NCBI RefSeq assembly: GCF_000243675.2
Contig: NZ_AHMM02000012.1
Location: 7,434-71,433 of the forward strand
Origin: Leptospira inadai serovar Lyme str. 10
Lineage (GTDB): Bacteria > Spirochaetota > Leptospiria > Leptospirales > Leptospiraceae
Direction of reading: 5' to 3'
DNA: 64,000 bases
The position numbers and the translations under genes were made by a program. Under the pieces are notes generated by a model. The model saw only the letters and a list, made by a program, of their open reading frames with translations, ran no database searches and was not told the DNA's origin. Positions 9,649 through 17,765 of the stretch are shown piece after piece; the first letter of the stretch is position 1; the number at the start of each line of letters is the position of its first letter.

Positions 9649-10848
9649 ATGAAGAATAAAAAAAATTGGATCTATGTAGGAATGCTACTCGTGAGCTTAT
9701 TGATTCTTTTTGTATTATGGGAAGAGGGGAAGGAAGAAGGATTCTTTCTTACCGAAAAAGAGAAAAAAGAAAGAGCGGAATTTATGGCCAAGGGGGGATC
9801 CCCGTCCACTTCCGGAACATCCGATTCGGGTTATTTTCAAAGTTTGGATGAGAGTATTCCTCCCGAAAAGATTTTAAAAGACTATCTTGAATGGTCGGAG
9901 TATCCTCCGAATTCCAGACCATTAACAAAATATAATGAAGATCTATTGAATCCGTTCTTCATAGGTGTGCCTGCGATACCGATGGCGGACAAACCCACGG
10001 ACAAACAACCCAACGGATATTCCTGCAAACTGCAACCATTGCAATGGGCGGCGATCGGAACCCGTGATCCTATATACATTACTCTTGAATGTTACGATAA
10101 TAAATTTCAAAGAGTTCCCTTGGACGTTCGGAACGTGAAATTAACGCGGGAATTTGACGGTAATAAATTCGGAGCTATTAGTCCGGACGGAAACGATAAC
10201 GGGGTGGATGGAGACGTAAAAGCGAAGGATAATCTTTTTACGTTTCAATGGCGACCGACCTCCAAAGATTGGGGGGATATGTTTTTGGAAGTGGAGTTCG
10301 TTTACGGAAAGGAAAAGAAGGAAGGCAAAATCATTTCTTCCTTCTTTTCCTCACCCAATCAACCGGCGGAATGGAGCAGTTATTTTTCCGACTCTCCTTC
10401 CGACGGTTCCCTTTCCGTTCGTGCGGCATTAAACGTTTTCAGATCCGGTACCTATCATTTGGAAGCGAATTTGATTCATGCCGCAAGTGGAGAACCCATC
10501 GCTTGGGCTTCGTTCGACGGAAAGCTGAACGGGGGTAGACAAGAAATCGATTTTCTATTCTTCGGCAAACTGATTCGCGAGAGCGGTTTTGACGGGCCGT
10601 ACGCGCTTTCTCAATTACGAGGGCATCGAGTGAATCTTCCCATCGATCCCGAATGGTTCGGACAAGGCGCCGAAGGCATGAGGAAGATTCTTGCGGCTAA
10701 AACGACCGAGCCGGATAAGGAATTAATCGCTCCTTATAAGGAAAACTATGTAACCAGGACGTACGATCAAAACACCTTCTCTTATAAAGCATGGCAATCA
10801 CCCGAGAAGGAACAACAAATCAAGCAACTGCAGGAACATATTAAATGA
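9649..10848 (+). CDS. Membrane-anchored periplasmic protein of unknown function
   Basis: The 399-residue protein has an N-terminal basic stretch and one membrane anchor (WIYVGMLLVSLLILFVLW), then a charged linker and a Ser/Gly-rich segment. The large exported domain includes an Asp/Asn-rich turn (SPDGNDNGVDGDVKAKDN) of calcium-binding character and beta-rich stretches. It resembles conserved Leptospira hypothetical proteins, but I recognise no named domain. It is a single gene, convergent with the radical SAM gene. Confidence 0.7.
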   Translation: MKNKKNWIYVGMLLVSLLILFVLWEEGKEEGFFLTEKEKKERAEFMAKGGSPSTSGTSDSGYFQSLDESIPPEKILKDYLEWSEYPPNSRPLTKYNEDLLNPFFIGVPAIPMADKPTDKQPNGYSCKLQPLQWAAIGTRDPIYITLECYDNKFQRVPLDVRNVKLTREFDGNKFGAISPDGNDNGVDGDVKAKDNLFTFQWRPTSKDWGDMFLEVEFVYGKEKKEGKIISSFFSSPNQPAEWSSYFSDSPSDGSLSVRAALNVFRSGTYHLEANLIHAASGEPIAWASFDGKLNGGRQEIDFLFFGKLIRESGFDGPYALSQLRGHRVNLPIDPEWFGQGAEGMRKILAAKTTEPDKELIAPYKENYVTRTYDQNTFSYKAWQSPEKEQQIKQLQEHIK

Positions 10849-10863
10849 TCTTGCCTTTCGGGT

Positions 10864-10880
10864 AAAATCCGTAAGATTTT
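10864..10880. terminator. Possible bidirectional terminator hairpin
   Basis: AAAATC-CGTAA-GATTTT forms a short stem flanked by A and T runs between two convergent genes. The stem is weak in GC, so it is a modest candidate. Confidence 0.3.
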
Positions 10881-10951
10881 CGATCGTTCGCTTTTCGCGC
10901 TAGATACCGTTTTCGTGCCGAGGATTCTACCGCGTTTCTGTTACAGGAATA

Positions 10952-12022
10952 CTAAAAAAGTCCGGGCAATAAATCCTGGTTTTTGCTCGGCCGAACTTGG
11001 TATTCCTCCGGAATTCGGAACAAATCTTTGCGAAAGGAGGCCCTTTCGTTTAGATCGAAGCGTTTGATCGCCAACCGGAACCTAGTTTGTAAAAGTTCCG
11101 CATACGTACCCGTTCCGGTCATGCGTTGGCTAAAATCGGAATCGTACAGTTTGCCTCCACGAGCTTCCCTCAACACGCGAAGGATCTTCTCCTTTTTTAA
11201 CGGGTAATTGATTTCTAGCCATTCCACGAACAATTGGGATACTTCGTAGGGAAGTCGAAGAAGAACCATTCCGGCACTCAAGGCGCCTGCTTGCTTTACC
11301 TCTTCCAGTATCGTTTCCATTTCCGAATCGTTTAAAAAAGGAATTACGGGAGCGAACATCGCCCCCACCGGTACCGACCCCTTTGATAAACCGCGGATTG
11401 CATCCAATCTCTTTCCCGGAGCCGGGGCCCTAGGTTCGAGAGCGGACCAAAGTTCTTTATCGAGGGTAGTTACCGAAACATATACTTTCAGGATTCCTAA
11501 TTTTCCCATTTCCGACAAAATATCGATATCTCGTAGAATTAACGATGATTTGGTAATGATGGCGGTCGGTTGTCTGAATTTGAGTAAGACTTCCAGGATT
11601 TTTCTGGTATTCCGATAGGTTCTTTCCCCAGGTTGATACGGATCGGTTGCAGTTCCGAGGGTAATCGTTTCCACCGGGCCCTTCCGTTTTTTTAATTCAT
11701 GGATCAGCAAAAGATCCACGTTCTTCTTTACGAAAATTTTGGACTCAAAATCGATTCCGGGGGAAAGATCCACATATGCATGATTGGGACGCGCAAAGCA
11801 ATAGATGCAGCCATGCTCACAACCTCGATAGGGATTGAGGCTCGCATCTATCGGAATATCGGGAGAATCGTTATGAGTGAGAATCGATTTAGAATCTTCC
11901 GAAAAAAATTGAGTCGTCCGATTTACTGCATCTTCTTCTCTATCTTCCTTCCAGATCTCTCGGGAGATTGAATCGAATCGTCCTTCCGGCGCGGAAGTCG
12001 TACCTCTTCGTTGCTTTTTCAT
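10952..12022 (-). CDS. Radical SAM protein of the SPL/PA0069 (Rv2578c-like) family
   Basis: The 356-residue protein has a CxxxCxxC iron-sulfur motif (C68, C72 and C75 in NPYRGCEHGCIYCFARPNH), followed by TLGTATDPYQPGE and AIITKSSLILRDIDIL, typical of the spore-photoproduct-lyase-like radical SAM group. No specific reaction is established for this subgroup; a role in nucleic acid repair has been suggested from the resemblance to SPL. The ATG at 12022 fits a promoter at 12054-12082. The first codons and upstream region are duplicated at 14098-14425. Confidence 0.88.
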   Translation of the reverse strand: MKKQRRGTTSAPEGRFDSISREIWKEDREEDAVNRTTQFFSEDSKSILTHNDSPDIPIDASLNPYRGCEHGCIYCFARPNHAYVDLSPGIDFESKIFVKKNVDLLLIHELKKRKGPVETITLGTATDPYQPGERTYRNTRKILEVLLKFRQPTAIITKSSLILRDIDILSEMGKLGILKVYVSVTTLDKELWSALEPRAPAPGKRLDAIRGLSKGSVPVGAMFAPVIPFLNDSEMETILEEVKQAGALSAGMVLLRLPYEVSQLFVEWLEINYPLKKEKILRVLREARGGKLYDSDFSQRMTGTGTYAELLQTRFRLAIKRFDLNERASFRKDLFRIPEEYQVRPSKNQDLLPGLF

Positions 12023-12367
12023 TCGTCGTCTCGAAGCTAAAGTCTTGAGAAAAAGAATACAATTCAGCTATTTATATGTAAACTATAAATTTGTATAGTA
12101 TTCATTTTCGATGAAGATAGATTCGCTTTGTCCAGTCCTAGACTCCCGAATCGGTTCTAGGGAATGCCGGTGCGAAGGTTTTTTGCGAAGTGCCGGATTT
12201 CGAAAGATCATTGCCGAAGTTTCGCATATCCGAAGGACTTGGCTCGAGTGCGAGGTACTTTACACGAGACTTGCTAGGCAAGACGAGTGATAAATCGGAA
12301 TTTGGCGAAGCCCAAGAGGGTCGCGGAAAGATCCGCAGCGCCGCGATAATTTTTAGTTATGCGAAGT
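12008..12367. repeat. TA-island repeat, copy A
   Basis: The copy runs from the first codons of the radical SAM gene to the end of the higA gene. It matches copy C (14098-14425) over about 325 bp at roughly 90 percent by eye, and its distal third matches copy B (13074-13207). Shared words include GAGTGCGAGGTACTTTACAC, GGAATTTGGCGAAGCCCAAG, AGCGCCGCGATAATTTTTAG and GTTATGCGAAG. It contains several GCGAAG/CGAAGT words. An open frame across it (12190-12420, rightward) is not thought to be a gene. Confidence 0.75.
12054..12082 (-). promoter_or_regulatory. Sigma-70-like promoter of the radical SAM gene
   Basis: On the minus strand TTTACA (12077-12082) and TATTCT (12054-12059) are separated by exactly 17 bp and lie about 32 bases upstream of the start codon. 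The same two boxes with 17 bp spacing are preserved at 14142-14170 in the duplicated copy, where they point toward the Gp49-type toxin gene. Confidence 0.5.
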
Positions 12368-12379
12368 TGGGCAATGAAC

Positions 12380-12682
12380 TCAGCCAGCTCTTTGCAGCGT
12401 TTGAATACTCTTCAATTTGAGCTTTAGCTTCTCTTTCTGTTTTCTTATTTCTAAATCATTTTGAAGATTTATCCAAAATTTATCAGACATTCCGAAAAAC
12501 TTAGCCAGTCTCAAAGACATATCCACTGTGATTTTACGCTTATCGTGCAAAATCTCTAATACTGTAGAGGTCGAAACATGCAGCTCTTTTGCCAGTCTAT
12601 ATGGAGTTACTTCCAATGGATCCAAAAACTCCTCTCTGAGGATTTGAGAGACTGTTGGTGTTGGAATTCTCTTGGCTTTCAT
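12380..12682 (-). CDS. higA: HigA-type antitoxin, XRE family
   Basis: The 100-residue helix-turn-helix protein is of the HigA/VapI type (VSQILREEFLDPLEVTPYRLAKELHVSTSTVLEILHDKRKITVDMSLRLAKFFG). It neutralises the HigB toxin encoded just upstream and represses the operon. I choose the internal ATG at 12682 because AAGGGGG lies at good spacing and the family starts here; an earlier start would overlap higB. It is the second gene of the leftward higBA pair. The lysine-rich C-terminus reaches the edge of repeat A. Confidence 0.88.
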   Translation of the reverse strand: MKAKRIPTPTVSQILREEFLDPLEVTPYRLAKELHVSTSTVLEILHDKRKITVDMSLRLAKFFGMSDKFWINLQNDLEIRKQKEKLKLKLKSIQTLQRAG

Positions 12683-12693
12683 AGTAAGCCCCC

Positions 12694-12975
12694 TTAATGA
12701 TAATCTACTATGGACACACCAAAGCAATTTCCATCGGAGAATTTAAATGTAATTCTCCACCGGTCATTTATTCTGATGGAACAATAATTCTTTAAGTTCC
12801 CTTTTAAATGTTCAAATCTATTCGCCGGTGGACTCTTTAAATCTTCTTCTTTTTCGGCATTTTCCAAGATGAGAAGTTTGATTAAGGCCCTACTCTGTAT
12901 TTCCGGAGGTATTTTCTTTGAGAATTCTTGATGAAAGATCCTTTCAGTTTCTTTATCTCCGAAAGATTTGATCAT
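12694..12975 (-). CDS. higB: HigB-type toxin (RelE/ParE superfamily)
   Basis: The 93-residue protein begins MIKSFGDKETERIFH and contains the family signature SPPANRFEHLKGNLKNYCSIRINDRWRITFKF. It ends IVDYH, as expected for HigB/Killer-type toxins, which are ribosome-dependent mRNA endonucleases. The frame is open to 13011, but the family start at 12975 leaves a palindromic operator just upstream. Toxin-first order is typical of higBA. The pair lies between TA-island repeats A and B. Confidence 0.88.
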   Translation of the reverse strand: MIKSFGDKETERIFHQEFSKKIPPEIQSRALIKLLILENAEKEEDLKSPPANRFEHLKGNLKNYCSIRINDRWRITFKFSDGNCFGVSIVDYH

Positions 12976-12994
12976 TAATCCATATGTTTGCATC

Positions 12995-13008
12995 ACAGAT
13001 ATATCTGT
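12995..13008. promoter_or_regulatory. Palindromic operator before higBA
   Basis: ACAGATATATCTGT is a perfect 14 bp palindrome 20 bases upstream of the proposed higB start. TA operons of this class are autorepressed by the antitoxin through such sites; that this site serves HigA is an inference. Confidence 0.5.
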
Positions 13009-13073
13009 CAATCGGATATATTTTTACTTTTAAAGGAACGTTTTGTCCAATTCCGCAAAACGACCAAGGGTTG

Positions 13074-13207
13074 GCGAAGTTCCGCGAGTGCGAGGTACTT
13101 TACACGAGGCCTGCCGGACGTGAGGAGTGGCAAAGCGGAATTTGGCGAAGCCCAAGAGGGTCATGAAGGGATCTGCAGCGCCGCGATAATTTTTAGTTAT
13201 GCGAAGT
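13074..13207. repeat. TA-island repeat, copy B (short)
   Basis: The copy matches the distal part of copy A (about 12247-12367) with many small differences, including the shared blocks GTGCGAGGTACTTTACACGA, GGAATTTGGCGAAGCCCAAG and CGCCGCGATAATTTTTAG. It lies exactly between the higBA pair and the Gp49/XRE pair. Confidence 0.7.
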
Positions 13208-13268
13208 TTTCAAGCCTCACCGAAAATACTTCCCCAGATTTTACAGGATATAAAATCTGGAGGTAAAT

Positions 13269-13562
13269 TTAAACTGAAACTTTGCGGCTTTTGATAACAT
13301 TTAAGGACAAATCTAAATCCAACGCATGGCAAATTTTTAGAAATGTGCTAACATTCGTATTTATCCCGGTTTCTAATCTACTTACCTGTTGCTGAGTTAC
13401 ATGAGCCCTTTTTGCAAGATCTGCCTGACTTAACCCTTTTTTATTTCTATATTCTTGAATCTTTAAAGCTAACCCTAATAGCTGCTTTTCCTGATCAAAC
13501 GCCTCCAAGAACTTTTGATTCGATACTTTACTTTTTAAATGCGATTTAAAGCTCTTCATCAT
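13269..13562 (-). CDS. XRE-family antitoxin of a type II TA pair
   Basis: The 97-residue protein has a Cro/C1-type helix-turn-helix (KIQEYRNKKGLSQADLAKRAHVTQQQVSRLETG). It is the second gene of a leftward pair; its start overlaps the toxin stop by 4 bp. It is expected to bind the toxin and repress the operon. Confidence 0.85.
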   Translation of the reverse strand: MMKSFKSHLKSKVSNQKFLEAFDQEKQLLGLALKIQEYRNKKGLSQADLAKRAHVTQQQVSRLETGINTNVSTFLKICHALDLDLSLNVIKSRKVSV

Positions 13563-13939
13563 TCAATCTCCTCCTTCAATTTCTCTTCGGTATAACGTGA
13601 CAGAAAATCTTCACGGCATTTTATTGCCCTTTTAATTTCACTGACCGGAACTCTCTGAACATTTTTTATAAATGCATGCGTAAGTATTATATAATGCCTA
13701 AAGATAAAAAAGTATAAGAATCTAACCTGATCTCCTGATAATTTAAGCCGCAACTCATGAATACCCTCTGTCAAAAAATCTGCATAAGGTCTTGGTAAAT
13801 TCGGACCTCGTTCTTCTAACAAATTAATTAAACCCATTATCTTAGCTTGGTTATTAATGGATCGACCGTCAATGAACTCAATAGTCGGGCACTTACCTTC
13901 TTTGTCTTCGTAATATATTACGGTCCATTTTTGACTCAC
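13559..13939 (-). CDS. Gp49/HigB-like toxin (PF05973 type)
   Basis: The 126-residue toxin has the phage Gp49-like layout: W.VIYYEDKEGKCP, LLEERGPNLPRPYADFL, GIHELRLKLSGDQVRFLYFF, ILTHAFIKNVQRVPVSEIKRA. Members of this RelE/HigB-related family cleave mRNA on ribosomes. It may have its own promoter, since a TTGACA on the minus strand lies just upstream. A duplicated copy of the radical SAM promoter (14142-14170) also points toward it. Confidence 0.85.
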   Translation of the reverse strand: MSQKWTVIYYEDKEGKCPTIEFIDGRSINNQAKIMGLINLLEERGPNLPRPYADFLTEGIHELRLKLSGDQVRFLYFFIFRHYIILTHAFIKNVQRVPVSEIKRAIKCREDFLSRYTEEKLKEEIE

Positions 13940-13987
13940 AAGTCAGCTTACATCATATATAGTGTATTGTCAATTGTTAAAGTTAAG

Positions 13988-14113
13988 CTAAAATTGCGGG
14001 CATGGACGGATGCCCTCTTCACATCGCGAAAAGAGGTTTGAAAATGTTTCGCTTAGCTTACTCGCCCTGTAATTCTTTTGCCGCTCCCGCTTCCCATTTC
14101 GCTGCTTTTTCAT
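13988..14113 (-). pseudogene. Chimeric short ORF at a duplication junction
   Basis: The ORF starts with a copy of the first codons of the radical SAM gene (MKKQR) and then runs, out of frame, through a 51 bp copy (14047-14097) of the last bases of the GST gene (15306-15356). It continues into unique sequence and stops after 41 codons. It has no expected function, but its mixed origin marks the junction between two copies of the rSAM-start to GST-end interval. Confidence 0.6.
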
Positions 14114-14425
14114 CCGTCTCGAAGCTAAACTTTCGAGAAAAAGAATACAATTTAGCTATTTATATGTAAACTATCAATTTATATAGTATTCATTTTCCGA
14201 TGAGGATGGATGTGTTTTGTCCAGTCCTAGACTCCCGAATCGGTTTCTAGGAAATGCCGGTGCGACGGTTTTTTGCGAAGTGCCGGATTTCGAAAGATCA
14301 TTGCCGAAGTTTCGTGTGTCCGAAGGACTTGGCTCGAGTGCGAGGTACTTTACACGAGACTCGCTAGGCAAGACGAGTGATAAATCGGAATTTGGCGAAG
14401 CCCAAGAGGGTGGCGGAAGATCCAC
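14098..14425. repeat. TA-island repeat, copy C
   Basis: The copy matches 12008-12333, including the duplicated 5' end and promoter of the radical SAM gene, at about 90 percent by eye. It ends within GGAAGATCC, where copy A continues with AGCGCCGCG. It separates the Gp49/XRE pair from the HepT/MntA pair. Confidence 0.75.
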
Positions 14426-14466
14426 TAGGGAGGGACAGAGCCGTAGTTAGCCAAATTAGGAATCCA

Positions 14467-14817
14467 CTAATCGAACAAAGTCTTTTCTTGTTCAATAATG
14501 AAATGAATTTGAGATTCTAAAGCCGGAATCTTGTTCGCTACCAAATCCCAAACTATATCATAATCAACGACAAAGTAGCCATGAATTAAGCGATTGCGCG
14601 TAGCCGATAATTTCTTCCAATCTACTTCGGAATATTTCTTTTTGAATAAATCTGAAAGTTTACCTGAGGCCTCGCCTATTATTTCTATACTTCTTACAAA
14701 AGCTCTTTTAGAAACTTCATCCAAGAGAAACTGTTCATGATTTAAATTCGCTGACTTCATCCGTAAAAAAATAATTTCATCATTAATATGACCGATGTAA
14801 CCTAAGTCAGATTTCAA
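14467..14817 (-). CDS. hepT: HepT-like ribonuclease toxin (DUF86)
   Basis: The 116-residue helical protein carries the HEPN motif Rx4HxY (R74, H79 and Y81 in RNRLIHGY). In HepT/MntA systems the toxin is an RNase whose motif tyrosine is AMPylated by MntA to silence it. Its start overlaps the end of the nucleotidyltransferase gene by 11 bp, so the pair is translationally linked. Confidence 0.88.
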   Translation of the reverse strand: MKSDLGYIGHINDEIIFLRMKSANLNHEQFLLDEVSKRAFVRSIEIIGEASGKLSDLFKKKYSEVDWKKLSATRNRLIHGYFVVDYDIVWDLVANKIPALESQIHFIIEQEKTLFD

Positions 14818-15106
14818 TATCCACTGCCTCAGCCAATATTGAGTCCCTTACGCTACCGGAAATAGAATCCTCTGTTAAAAGATCTACGTGCACTTTTAAA
14901 ATATCTTCTAATCGAAAAGACAAATCCATAAAGTTGTCAAAATTCTTTTGACCGGAATTAAATCTAACCAATATATCTACATCACTATCCTTAGTGTTTT
15001 CTCGCCTTGCGATAGAGCCGAAAAGGAAGAGCTTTTGTACACCGAGTTTAAATAATTCTTCCTTATGGCTATAGAGGACCTCTTGAATTTGAGATGAAGT
15101 AATCAT
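14807..15106 (-). CDS. mntA: MntA-type minimal nucleotidyltransferase antitoxin
   Basis: The 99-residue protein has the nucleotidyltransferase signature GSx10DxD (G30, S31, D42 and D44 in FLFGSIARRENTKDSDVDIL). It is the expected AMP-transferase partner that neutralises HepT. It is the first gene of the leftward pair and has a strong promoter 24 bases upstream. Confidence 0.88.
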   Translation of the reverse strand: MITSSQIQEVLYSHKEELFKLGVQKLFLFGSIARRENTKDSDVDILVRFNSGQKNFDNFMDLSFRLEDILKVHVDLLTEDSISGSVRDSILAEAVDIEI

Positions 15107-15129
15107 AATTACTGAAAGCTTGATAAGTA

Positions 15130-15158
15130 ATTTTACATACTCTATTTTCCTCTGTCAA
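15130..15158 (-). promoter_or_regulatory. Sigma-70 promoter of mntA-hepT
   Basis: On the minus strand TTGACA (15153-15158) and TAAAAT (15130-15135) are separated by exactly 17 bp, 24 bases upstream of the mntA start. It is the best consensus promoter in the window. Confidence 0.65.
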
Positions 15159-15316
15159 GGGTAATTAAAGACTAGACTCAATGGGTTTCTGCAAAACGGG
15201 TCGATCTCTCAAGTTTCTTCCTAACAAAAAATGACTTACATATTTTTTGTAAAAATGCTCTTTCTGATTATGATATAGCTTTTATTAAAAAGAATTTTGT
15301 CACAATTTCGCTTAGC

Positions 15317-15946
15317 TTACTCGCCCTGTAATTCTTTTGCCGCTCCCGCTTCCCATTCTTTGTAGGCGGAAAGTTCGGAAATGGTTCGAACATATCGGGA
15401 AGCGAGATCCGGAAGAGTTACGCCGTACGTGATAAATCTGGAAACGACCGGCGCATAAAACGCATCTGCGACGGTAAAATCTTTTCCGAATAAAAACGGT
15501 CCGCCAAACGACTGTAAGTTTTCTGTCCAGATTTGGATGATTCGATCGATATCTTTCTGTGCTTCCGGAGGAATTTCCTTCCCTTTAATTCTTCCGGTGA
15601 AATTCATACTGAGATTGCTTCGTAATCCCGCAAAACCGGAATGCATCTCCGCCGAAACGGATCTGGCTTTCGCTCTGATTGAAGGATCCCCAGGCCAGAG
15701 CTGAGGAAATTTTTCGGCGATATATTCGCTAATGCTTAAACTATCCCAGACCAATAAATCCCCATCCTGGAGTACGGGTACTTTTCTAGAAGGAGAGTAT
15801 TGATCGATTACCGAGGCGTATTCCGGAGTATAGAGTTTTAAGGAAACTTCCTGAAACTGAATGCCGGCCTGTTTGAGGAGTATCCAAGGTCGAAACGACC
15901 AAGAGGAAAGATTCTTATTTCCAATAACCAAAATGAGATCGTTCAT
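15317..15946 (-). CDS. Glutathione S-transferase family protein
   Basis: The 209-residue protein has an N-terminal thioredoxin-like domain (LILVIGNKNLSSWSFRPWILLKQAG, then KVPVLQDGDLLVWDSLSISEYIAEKFP) and an all-helical C-terminal domain with FTVADAFYAPVVSRF. It probably conjugates glutathione or a similar thiol. The frame continues upstream to 16036, but that extension (MFCPQSSVF...) is encoded by the repeat, so the ATG at 15946 is preferred. The last 51 bp are duplicated at 14047-14097. Confidence 0.85.
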   Translation of the reverse strand: MNDLILVIGNKNLSSWSFRPWILLKQAGIQFQEVSLKLYTPEYASVIDQYSPSRKVPVLQDGDLLVWDSLSISEYIAEKFPQLWPGDPSIRAKARSVSAEMHSGFAGLRSNLSMNFTGRIKGKEIPPEAQKDIDRIIQIWTENLQSFGGPFLFGKDFTVADAFYAPVVSRFITYGVTLPDLASRYVRTISELSAYKEWEAGAAKELQGE

Positions 15947-15989
15947 ACCGTTAGGATTTGTCCGTCCAAGCTTGGTGGCAAGAAAGATA

Positions 15990-16229
15990 CAGAGGACTTT
16001 CAGAGGACGGAAGACAGACGACTGAGGACAGAACATTGGTGAGCGGAGATTCCGTGCAGATGACAGATAATTATTACTATTTCCCTGACAACAATTTTTT
16101 TTTAAAACGAATTATGTTGGAGCTCCTGTGCGATAGATCTTTCCTCTACCTTAGCGCCTTTCCAACATTGAGCAGCTTCTGTCTAGCGTGAGCAAAGCGA
16201 ACGCGTCTGTCTTCTGACCTCTGTCCTCT
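15990..16229 (+). repeat. CAGAGGACAG-family repeat, copy 2
   Basis: The left end is CAGAGGACTTTCAGAGGACG; the right end is TCTGACCTCTGTCCTCTG. The core has AACATTGGTGAGCGGAGATT, the extra TATTTCCCTGA/T-rich segment, AGATCTTTCCTCT and GTGAGCAAAGCGAACGCG. It lies upstream of the GST gene and abuts copy 3. Confidence 0.8.
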
Positions 16230-16493
16230 GAAAACGAATTATGCTGGAGCGAGGTGTTACTGGATTTTCGAGGTGCGAGAGGGTGTCAGCAATTTTGTGT
16301 AAATGAATTGTGTTGGAGCTCCGGCACAGAGAACGGAAGGCCGAAGAAAGATCCAGTGTTAGCATAAGAATCTTTCTCTATAGCTGACATCCCCGTAGAT
16401 CCCAGCTCTACTTCTGTAACCTTTCCCATATCTAGCAGCTTCTGTCTAGCGCGAGCGAAGCGAGCGCGTCTGTCCTCAGTCCTCTGTCTTCTG
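16230..16493 (+). repeat. CAGAGGACAG-family repeat, copy 3 (degenerate left part)
   Basis: Tandem with copy 2. The left inverted repeat is lost; the sequence starts with AACGAATTATGCTGGAGCGA, as inside copies 1 and 2. The right part is typical (TAGCAGCTTCTGTCTAGCG, GAGCGAAGCGAGCGCG, TCCTCAGTCCTCTGTCTTCT). Confidence 0.65.
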
Positions 16494-16686
16494 AAAGGTA
16501 TAAAGTAACAAGTTAAAACGCTTTTCTTGCGCAGGAAATTCTCCAAAGTTGTTGGATTTTGCATAAATTCTTTGTCCTACGTAGTGTAAGAAGGCGAGAG
16601 TTTTCCCTCTCTTCATTTTCTCGGGAAATTTCACGTCCATTTATTATCGTTTCCCGCAACCTCCCGGGAGCTGAAGGATCGAGCGA

Positions 16687-17748
16687 TTGGAAGATTTAAA
16701 GGAATACGTTCTAAAATACGAAACCTTGCCTGATATCCTATTGATCTGCGACGTGCAGGGCCACATTGCGCATATCAGCGGCAAGGGGCTTGAAATTTTA
16801 GGACTTCATTCGGGCGACGTATTCTTCGGAAAAAAACTCTCGGATTTTTTCTCCGATTCGGATCGCGCGTACATTGCGTCCGATGTCTTCCCATCCGTTT
16901 TACGGGAAGGGGAATGGCGAGGCTACGTATATCTTCGTAAAAAGGTCGGGGAAGAAATTCCTGTATTGCAGATCGCCCCTTTACTGCCCAATTCCCAAAA
17001 ACGACTCTCTTTTTTTCTTTTTTTGAAAGGCGGGTCCGGCTGCGCTTCGGTTCGCAACGAGGCGATTTATAAGGCATTTCGACAGTCTCGTAACGCCATG
17101 TTTCTAACGGACAAGAGTGGTGTTATTCTAGCCGTAAATCGGCAATTCGAGACGGTTTCGGGATTTAGAGAAGACGAATTGATCGGAAAGACTCCTAAAA
17201 TCTTTCAGTCCGGCCAAACGTCCCGGGAATTCTACGATGAATTTTGGGAAAAGATTCTAAGCGGGAAAGAGTTTCATGGCAGCTTTCTAAATCGAAACCA
17301 CGCAGGAAAATATGTACAATGGAATCAGGTTATTTCCCCGATTCAGGACGAGGAAGGAAGGATTTCAAATTTCTTAAGTATGATTCTTTCCAATAATGAA
17401 GTGGGAGGTTTGGTAAAATTGCGAGGGTCCGTAGAAATCGGGACGGAACCGATTTCTCCTCCGGATATATTTCGTAGATACGAAGGCCTGGACAAGGCCG
17501 CTCTAGTACGAATGCTTCGGGAAAAAACCAAACTGACTAGAAAGGAAACCGAAATATGTGCCGGAATAGCATCCGGAAAAGATAAGAGTCTCGTTTGCGA
17601 AGAGCTTGGCATTCACCAAGGGACCATGAAAAATCACCTGAAGTCGATATACCGAAAAACGATCGATCTCGAAAAAGACATTCCCGGGCCGGAACGGGAT
17701 AAATTGCAACGGTTAACGATTTATCTATTCCGTCTCCTGGGAGACTAG
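16687..17748 (+). CDS. PAS-PAS-LuxR-type transcriptional regulator
   Basis: The 353-residue protein has two PAS domains (about 12-120 and 130-235; the second has NRQFETVSGFREDELIGKTPKIFQSG) and a C-terminal LuxR-like helix-turn-helix (LTRKETEICAGIASGKDKSLVCEELGIHQGTMKNHLKSIYRKT). It probably binds DNA in response to a small ligand or redox state sensed by PAS. The start is a TTG with AAGGA about 9 bases upstream. It precedes a PAS kinase on the same strand; the two may form one signalling unit. Confidence 0.88.
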   Translation: MEDLKEYVLKYETLPDILLICDVQGHIAHISGKGLEILGLHSGDVFFGKKLSDFFSDSDRAYIASDVFPSVLREGEWRGYVYLRKKVGEEIPVLQIAPLLPNSQKRLSFFLFLKGGSGCASVRNEAIYKAFRQSRNAMFLTDKSGVILAVNRQFETVSGFREDELIGKTPKIFQSGQTSREFYDEFWEKILSGKEFHGSFLNRNHAGKYVQWNQVISPIQDEEGRISNFLSMILSNNEVGGLVKLRGSVEIGTEPISPPDIFRRYEGLDKAALVRMLREKTKLTRKETEICAGIASGKDKSLVCEELGIHQGTMKNHLKSIYRKTIDLEKDIPGPERDKLQRLTIYLFRLLGD

Positions 17749-17765
17749 TTTTTCTTTAAATATTA

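Noticed and set aside
12301..12372. Integron-like attC site (GCCCAAG ... GTTGGGC) at the end of repeat A
   Set aside because: The core sites are not conserved in copies B and C, no tyrosine recombinase gene is present, and the spacing match is likely chance.
12190..12420. Rightward ORF across TA-island repeat A, with a similar ORF in copy C (14217-14450) sharing SSARYFTRD and SDKSEFGEAQEG
   Set aside because: There is no ribosome-binding site, copy B breaks the frame, and the ORF runs into the antisense of higA. Similarity follows from the DNA repeat, so it is not called as a gene.
15947..16036. N-terminal extension of the GST gene (MFCPQSSVFRPLKV...)
   Set aside because: It is encoded by the CAGAGGACAG repeat and its flank and is not part of the GST fold. 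The ATG at 15946 matches the family start.
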